In this document: positions 6,716 to 9,188 of the stretch, one piece after another
How positions within the stretch are numbered: position 1 is the stretch's first letter
Layout of the letters: every line of letters begins with the position of its first letter
DNA from: CAYSIX01 sp964431205
GTDB lineage: Bacteria > Planctomycetota > Phycisphaerae > Phycisphaerales > Phycisphaeraceae
Direction: 5' to 3'
Assembly: GCA_964431205.1 (NCBI GenBank)
Contig: CAYSIX010000175.1
Location: 1-9,188, forward strand
Length of the DNA: 9,188 bases
The notes under the pieces: generated by a model
The model's database searches: none
Told to the model about the DNA's origin: nothing
What the model saw: only the letters and a program-made list of their open reading frames with translations
Position numbers and translations under genes: made by a program

Positions 6716-7411
6716 ATGCGTGTGTTGATCTCGGCGGGGCCGACGCGGGAGCCGATCGATGCGGTGCGCTACATCGGCAACCGCTCGAGCGGGCGGATGG
6801 GCCTGGCGTTGGCCGAGGCGGCCTCGCGTCGGGGCCACGAGGTCACGCTGCTGCTGGGCCCGATCGATCAGCCGGTGAGCGTGTCGCCCGCCGTCGCGGT
6901 CCATCGCTTCGAGTCCACGGCCGATCTGCGGGCGCTGCTGGCCGAACACGCCCCCTCCTGTGACGCGCTGGTGATGGCGGCGGCGGTGGCCGACTACCGG
7001 CCGCGGCACGTGCACGAAGGCAAGCTGGCGCGGGCGGCGGACGCGGGCGCAACGCTGACGATCGTGCTCGAGCCGACGCCCGACCTGCTGGCCGAGCTGG
7101 CGCCGCGGCGGCGGCCCGGTCAGCGGCTGTTCGCCTTCGCCCTTGAGGAGCCGGCGTCGCTCGAGCCCCGTGCCACGCAGAAGCTGCGCCGCAAGGCCGT
7201 GGACGCGATCGTGGCCAACCCGCTGGGCACGATGCAGGCCGACGACGTCGAGGCGGTGGTCCTGTGGGCGGATGGGCGGCGGGCGGCGCCCGGGCTGATG
7301 AGCAAGCCGGCCTTCGCCGCGTGGATGCTCGAGCACGTGATCGAGCCGCAGCCGTCCGCCCCCGGCCAAGGCGTATCCGCGACCGGATCCGACCGTCGGA
7401 AATCGCGCTGA
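6716..7411 (+). CDS. coaB: Phosphopantothenate-cysteine ligase (CoaB), stand-alone
   Basis: A cytosolic coenzyme A biosynthesis enzyme that joins 4'-phosphopantothenate and cysteine using a nucleotide triphosphate. Its 231 residues cover only the CoaB domain. Motifs: SAGPTREPIDAVRYIGNRSSG at 6-26 (the NRSSG loop binds nucleotide); ST at 68-69; AAAVADYRP at 88-96; GKLAR at 102-106, which aligns with the KxKK region containing the active-site lysine (here K103); EPTPDLL at 119-125 (family xPxPDIL); a VGFALE-like FAFALEE at 139-145; and IVANPL at 165-170. Most bacteria fuse this to the flavoprotein decarboxylase CoaC (about 400 residues in total), but no CoaC domain precedes it: upstream lie a terminator and a promoter candidate. 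The decarboxylase is presumably encoded elsewhere. ATG 6716 is chosen for GGGAG six bases upstream and because the fold starts at once (MRVLISAGPT); the open frame to 6599 is Arg/Pro-rich. The C-terminal 20 residues are polar and unconserved-looking. Confident. Confidence 0.9.
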   Translation: MRVLISAGPTREPIDAVRYIGNRSSGRMGLALAEAASRRGHEVTLLLGPIDQPVSVSPAVAVHRFESTADLRALLAEHAPSCDALVMAAAVADYRPRHVHEGKLARAADAGATLTIVLEPTPDLLAELAPRRRPGQRLFAFALEEPASLEPRATQKLRRKAVDAIVANPLGTMQADDVEAVVLWADGRRAAPGLMSKPAFAAWMLEHVIEPQPSAPGQGVSATGSDRRKSR

Positions 7412-7427
7412 TTTGAGGCCTCGGACC

Positions 7428-7456
7428 TTGGCTCACGGCCGCGAGCGTGATAGACT
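7428..7456 (+). promoter_or_regulatory. Candidate promoter for the zinc-ribbon gene
   Basis: TTGGCT (7428-7433), 17 bases, then TAGACT (7451-7456), 82 bases before the ATG at 7539. The 127-base gap after coaB otherwise holds a short direct repeat TGAGCCT (7493-7499 and 7509-7515). Hexamers match consensus at four of six positions each. Confidence 0.42.
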
Positions 7457-7538
7457 TTCAGTAGATTTCGAGGGCATGTCAGCGCTCACGTCTGAGCCTG
7501 TCGGATCTTGAGCCTTTCCGCTTCGACGGGGTGACAAT

Positions 7539-8849
7539 ATGGATGTCATGATTCATTGCGAGTCGTGTCGCGCCCAGTTGCGCGTGCCCAGCAGCGCCGC
7601 CGGCCGCAAGGCCCGGTGCCCCCAGTGCGGTGAGCGGTTCACCGTGCCCGCCATGCAGGAGCTGCTGGAAGAGACCATCACCGGCTGGATCGTCCAGGAC
7701 GTGGACGAGGTGATCTCCAATCGCACTCAGGAGAAGCTCGAGGAGCTTCGGCCGCAGAACGAGGCCGAGCGACGCGCCGTGACCCGTAAGCGCGCCGCCG
7801 CCGCGGCGCTGACCCGCGCCGGCGGCTCGTCCGCGACCGCCACGGCCCCGCCCGGACGCCACCGCCGGCCCGAGCCGCCACCGTCCCGACCCGCGCATGC
7901 CAGCCACGAGACCATGGTCGCCGAAAAGGTCGAGACCCCGACCACCGGCTACCCCACCAACCTCAAGATCAACGACCCCATCCCGCACCTGGTCGTCCAC
8001 AAGGTCAGCCCCGGCGGCGTCCGCTTCGCCTTCGACTCCGTCTGGCTCGAGCACGAGGGCTTCCGCGCTTCCATGCCCGTCCGCTGCGTCTTCTCCGGAA
8101 ACGCCGACCGCAGCCGGCTGCTCGCCCGCGCCATGATCTTCACCGACCGCAGCACCGCCGAGAACCCCTCGGACAAGATGATCACCGCCACGCACGAGGT
8201 GCGCAACATCGGCGACCGCGAGACCCGCCAGATCATGGCCGCCATGGACACCATCCAGTCCATGCCCGGCGCCTTCGCCCTGCCCGTGCCCTACTACCTC
8301 CACGAGAAGTACGCCGCCCACGTCCTCCAGTGCCGCACCCACACCCGAAGCAGCGGCGGGATCACCTGCGACGTGCTCATCCCCGACGCCGTCTGCGCCC
8401 TGGAGTGGCTCGCCCGCGTCAACGGCATCTGCGGCAAAGAGTACGAGCTGCTGCAACGCGACGTCTCCATGCTCCACGGCGACGCCTGGCGCGACCTGCC
8501 CGAGACCACCCGCCAACGCCTCGCCCAGTGGTGCCGCCTCCGACCCCACGAGGTCTTCGAGGAGTACTTCCCCGACGCCGACCTGGCCAGGGCCGACGAC
8601 GGGCTCGCCGGCGTCGTGCTCACCGACAAACGCCTGGTCTTCTGCAAATACCATCACCGCGGCCAGGTCCGCCTCGACGCCGACGACGCGACCATCCTCG
8701 TCCGCGAGGAGGCCGGCACGGCCCACCTGACCCTCGTGGTCGGCAAGGACCGCAGCCGCATGGTCAAGCTCCGCCCCGACGACGTGGCCCGCCTCGAGGA
8801 GCTGCTGCGCAGCTCCAGCACGGTCGAGGTCGTCCACACCAGCCGCTGA
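7539..8849 (+). CDS. Zinc-ribbon protein with unknown core and PH-like C-terminus
   Basis: A 436-residue soluble protein I do not recognise as a named family. The N-terminus is a CxxC...CxxC zinc ribbon (C7, C10, C27, C30) with the 'CP.CG..F.VP' ending of the MJ0042/finger-like domains common in planctomycetes. Residues 41-84 are charged and probably helical; 85-125 form an Ala/Arg/Pro-rich linker. A conserved-looking core follows (about 140-345), starting NDPIPHLVVHKVSPGGVRFAF, with several Cys (183, 265, 277, 286, 298, 332) and an alpha/beta look. The last part (about 355-425) begins GLAGVVLTDKRLVFCKY and alternates short beta-like strands before a final helix (DDVARLEELL), which resembles bacterial PH-like domains (bPH/YokE type). 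There is no signal peptide or membrane helix. The start ATG 7539 has GGGGTG five bases upstream; M4 (7548) is an alternative. Codon third positions are strongly C-biased compared with coaB before it. Domain calls at the ends are moderate; function unknown. Confidence 0.85.
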   Translation: MDVMIHCESCRAQLRVPSSAAGRKARCPQCGERFTVPAMQELLEETITGWIVQDVDEVISNRTQEKLEELRPQNEAERRAVTRKRAAAAALTRAGGSSATATAPPGRHRRPEPPPSRPAHASHETMVAEKVETPTTGYPTNLKINDPIPHLVVHKVSPGGVRFAFDSVWLEHEGFRASMPVRCVFSGNADRSRLLARAMIFTDRSTAENPSDKMITATHEVRNIGDRETRQIMAAMDTIQSMPGAFALPVPYYLHEKYAAHVLQCRTHTRSSGGITCDVLIPDAVCALEWLARVNGICGKEYELLQRDVSMLHGDAWRDLPETTRQRLAQWCRLRPHEVFEEYFPDADLARADDGLAGVVLTDKRLVFCKYHHRGQVRLDADDATILVREEAGTAHLTLVVGKDRSRMVKLRPDDVARLEELLRSSSTVEVVHTSR

Positions 8850-8855
8850 CGCGAT

Positions 8856-8874
8856 GAGATCGCCTTTTGATCTC
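8856..8874 (+). terminator. Hairpin after the zinc-ribbon gene, possible terminator
   Basis: GAGATC (8856-8861) and GATCTC (8869-8874) pair around a seven-base loop containing TTTT, six bases after the stop codon. No T-tract follows, so it is at best a weak terminator or mRNA-end structure. Confidence 0.3.
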
Positions 8875-8901
8875 TGGCACGATGGGCGGCGGTACAAGGT
8901 G

Positions 8902-8920
8902 GGCGGGCGTCTCGCCCGCC
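8902..8920. repeat. Perfect GC-rich palindrome, possible dispersed repeat
   Basis: GGCGGGCG (8902-8909), loop TCT, CGCCCGCC (8913-8920): an eight-base-pair perfect stem with a three-base loop in intergenic DNA. It has no T-tract, so it is not a standard terminator. Short GC-rich palindromes placed between genes are typical of REP-like or other dispersed elements. Only this one copy is in the window, so the repeat nature is inference. Confidence 0.5.
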
Positions 8921-8983
8921 ATGGAGCGGCGTACGCATTCCGCCCTGCGCTCCGATAAAAAGCGAACCGGCGCGTAAAAACCC

Positions 8984-9012
8984 TTGACTCAACGGCTTTG
9001 CCCGGGTACGCT
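8984..9012 (+). promoter_or_regulatory. Candidate promoter for the gene at the window's end
   Basis: TTGACT (8984-8989), 17 bases, then TACGCT (9007-9012). It is preceded by A-rich tracts (8956-8961 and 8976-8980) that could act as an upstream element. The context CCGGGTAnnCTC at the -10 also occurs at the promoter of the PEP-CTERM-like gene (5643-5653). It is 88 bases before the GTG at 9101. Confidence 0.55.
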
Positions 9013-9039
9013 CGAACAAGCGACCTGCACCGGGTGGGC

Positions 9040-9055
9040 CGCGGGCAGGCCCGCG
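9040..9055. repeat. Short GC-rich hairpin in the leader of the last gene
   Basis: CGCGGGC (9040-9046) and GCCCGCG (9049-9055) are inverted copies separated by AG; as a hairpin this gives six pairs with a four-base loop. It lies between the candidate promoter and the GTG at 9101, so it would be in the mRNA leader. Chance is possible given the base composition. Confidence 0.3.
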
Positions 9056-9100
9056 CCGCAGAGCGGCTCGGGACCACACTTCGAATCAGCGAGAGGCATC

Positions 9101-9188
9101 GTGGGGCGTTTCATTTCTCGACGATCCAGCAACGGGACTTATGAGCTATCCGGCGGCACGTTGACGGCCGAAGACGTTCTTGTCGGCT
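9101..9188 (+). CDS. Start of a LSGGTLTA-repeat protein, 3' end cut off by the window
   Basis: From GTG 9101 the frame is open to the window's end (29 codons) while the other two + frames close. GAGAGG lies four bases upstream. The translation begins VGRFISRRSS and then NGTYELSGGTLTAEDVLVG, which matches the beta-repeat phrase (GxYxLSGGxLxAxxExVG) I associate with large secreted planctomycete proteins that often end in PEP-CTERM tails. Such proteins normally start with a signal peptide, and none is visible here: the repeat begins only about ten residues after the putative start. The upstream frame is open to 8978, but its translation looks non-coding. This could be a cytosolic or degenerate member, a shuffled fragment, or a misjudged start. 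The promoter candidate upstream supports a real gene. Confidence 0.5.
   Translation, partial: MGRFISRRSSNGTYELSGGTLTAEDVLVG

Noticed and set aside
5639..7369. 576-codon open frame on the minus strand
   Set aside because: It crosses a secreted-protein gene, a clear terminator and coaB; composition is low-complexity Arg/Gln/Val. A shadow of real genes.
7479..9077. 532-codon open frame on the minus strand
   Set aside because: Antisense to the zinc-ribbon gene, with Gly/Val/Ala-rich repetitive translation and no recognisable domain; it also covers the promoter and palindromes.
1..9188. tRNA, rRNA, CRISPR array, insertion sequence or phage features
   Set aside because: No cloverleaf-like segment, regular spaced repeat, transposase or integrase motif, or terminal inverted repeat was seen on either strand.

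Overview
This window is a high-GC, densely coding stretch with all supported genes on the + strand. It most likely comes from a planctomycete, probably of the class Phycisphaerae. This rests on the gene mix: a secreted protein with a PEP-CTERM-like tail, a 'LSGGTLTA' repeat-type protein start, an MJ0042-type zinc-ribbon protein and a free-standing CoaB. It is an inference from family recollection, not from a marker gene. A run of 10 N at 5217-5226 shows that this is a draft assembly.

Left half (1-5540): an exopolysaccharide biosynthesis block. In order it holds the 3' end of a TPR-repeat protein, a Wzc-like polysaccharide co-polymerase/BY-kinase, an NAD-dependent sugar-nucleotide epimerase/dehydratase, and a WecA/TagO-type polyprenyl-phosphate sugar-1-phosphate transferase. 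The first two genes are 22 bases apart with a strong ribosome binding site between them. The last two overlap by four bases (ATGA). Together they cover precursor sugar conversion, loading of the first sugar on the lipid carrier, and chain-length control/export. The BY-kinase lacks the Walker A lysine. The WecA-like gene is interrupted by the N run, which has a length that breaks the reading frame; the gene is intact if the true gap is a multiple of three.

Middle (5541-6581): a single-gene unit with a near-consensus promoter, a secreted 258-residue protein ending in a VPTP/hydrophobic/Arg tail (PEP-CTERM-like sorting signal), and a textbook rho-independent terminator. PEP-CTERM proteins are known to co-occur with EPS loci and exosortases. 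No exosortase gene lies in this window.

Right half (6582-9188): a stand-alone CoaB (phosphopantothenate-cysteine ligase) preceded by a candidate promoter and an inverted repeat in its leader; then an unrecognised 436-residue protein with an N-terminal zinc ribbon and a possible C-terminal bacterial PH-like fold; then a 251-base intergenic region with palindromes and a promoter candidate; and finally the first 29 codons of a protein with a planctomycete-type 'GTYELSGGTLTA' repeat.

Four intergenic regions carry candidate promoters of the form TTGnCn-(17/18)-TAnnCT, which may be the housekeeping promoter form of this organism. No tRNA, rRNA, CRISPR array or insertion sequence was seen. No gene-free stretch exceeds 300 bases.
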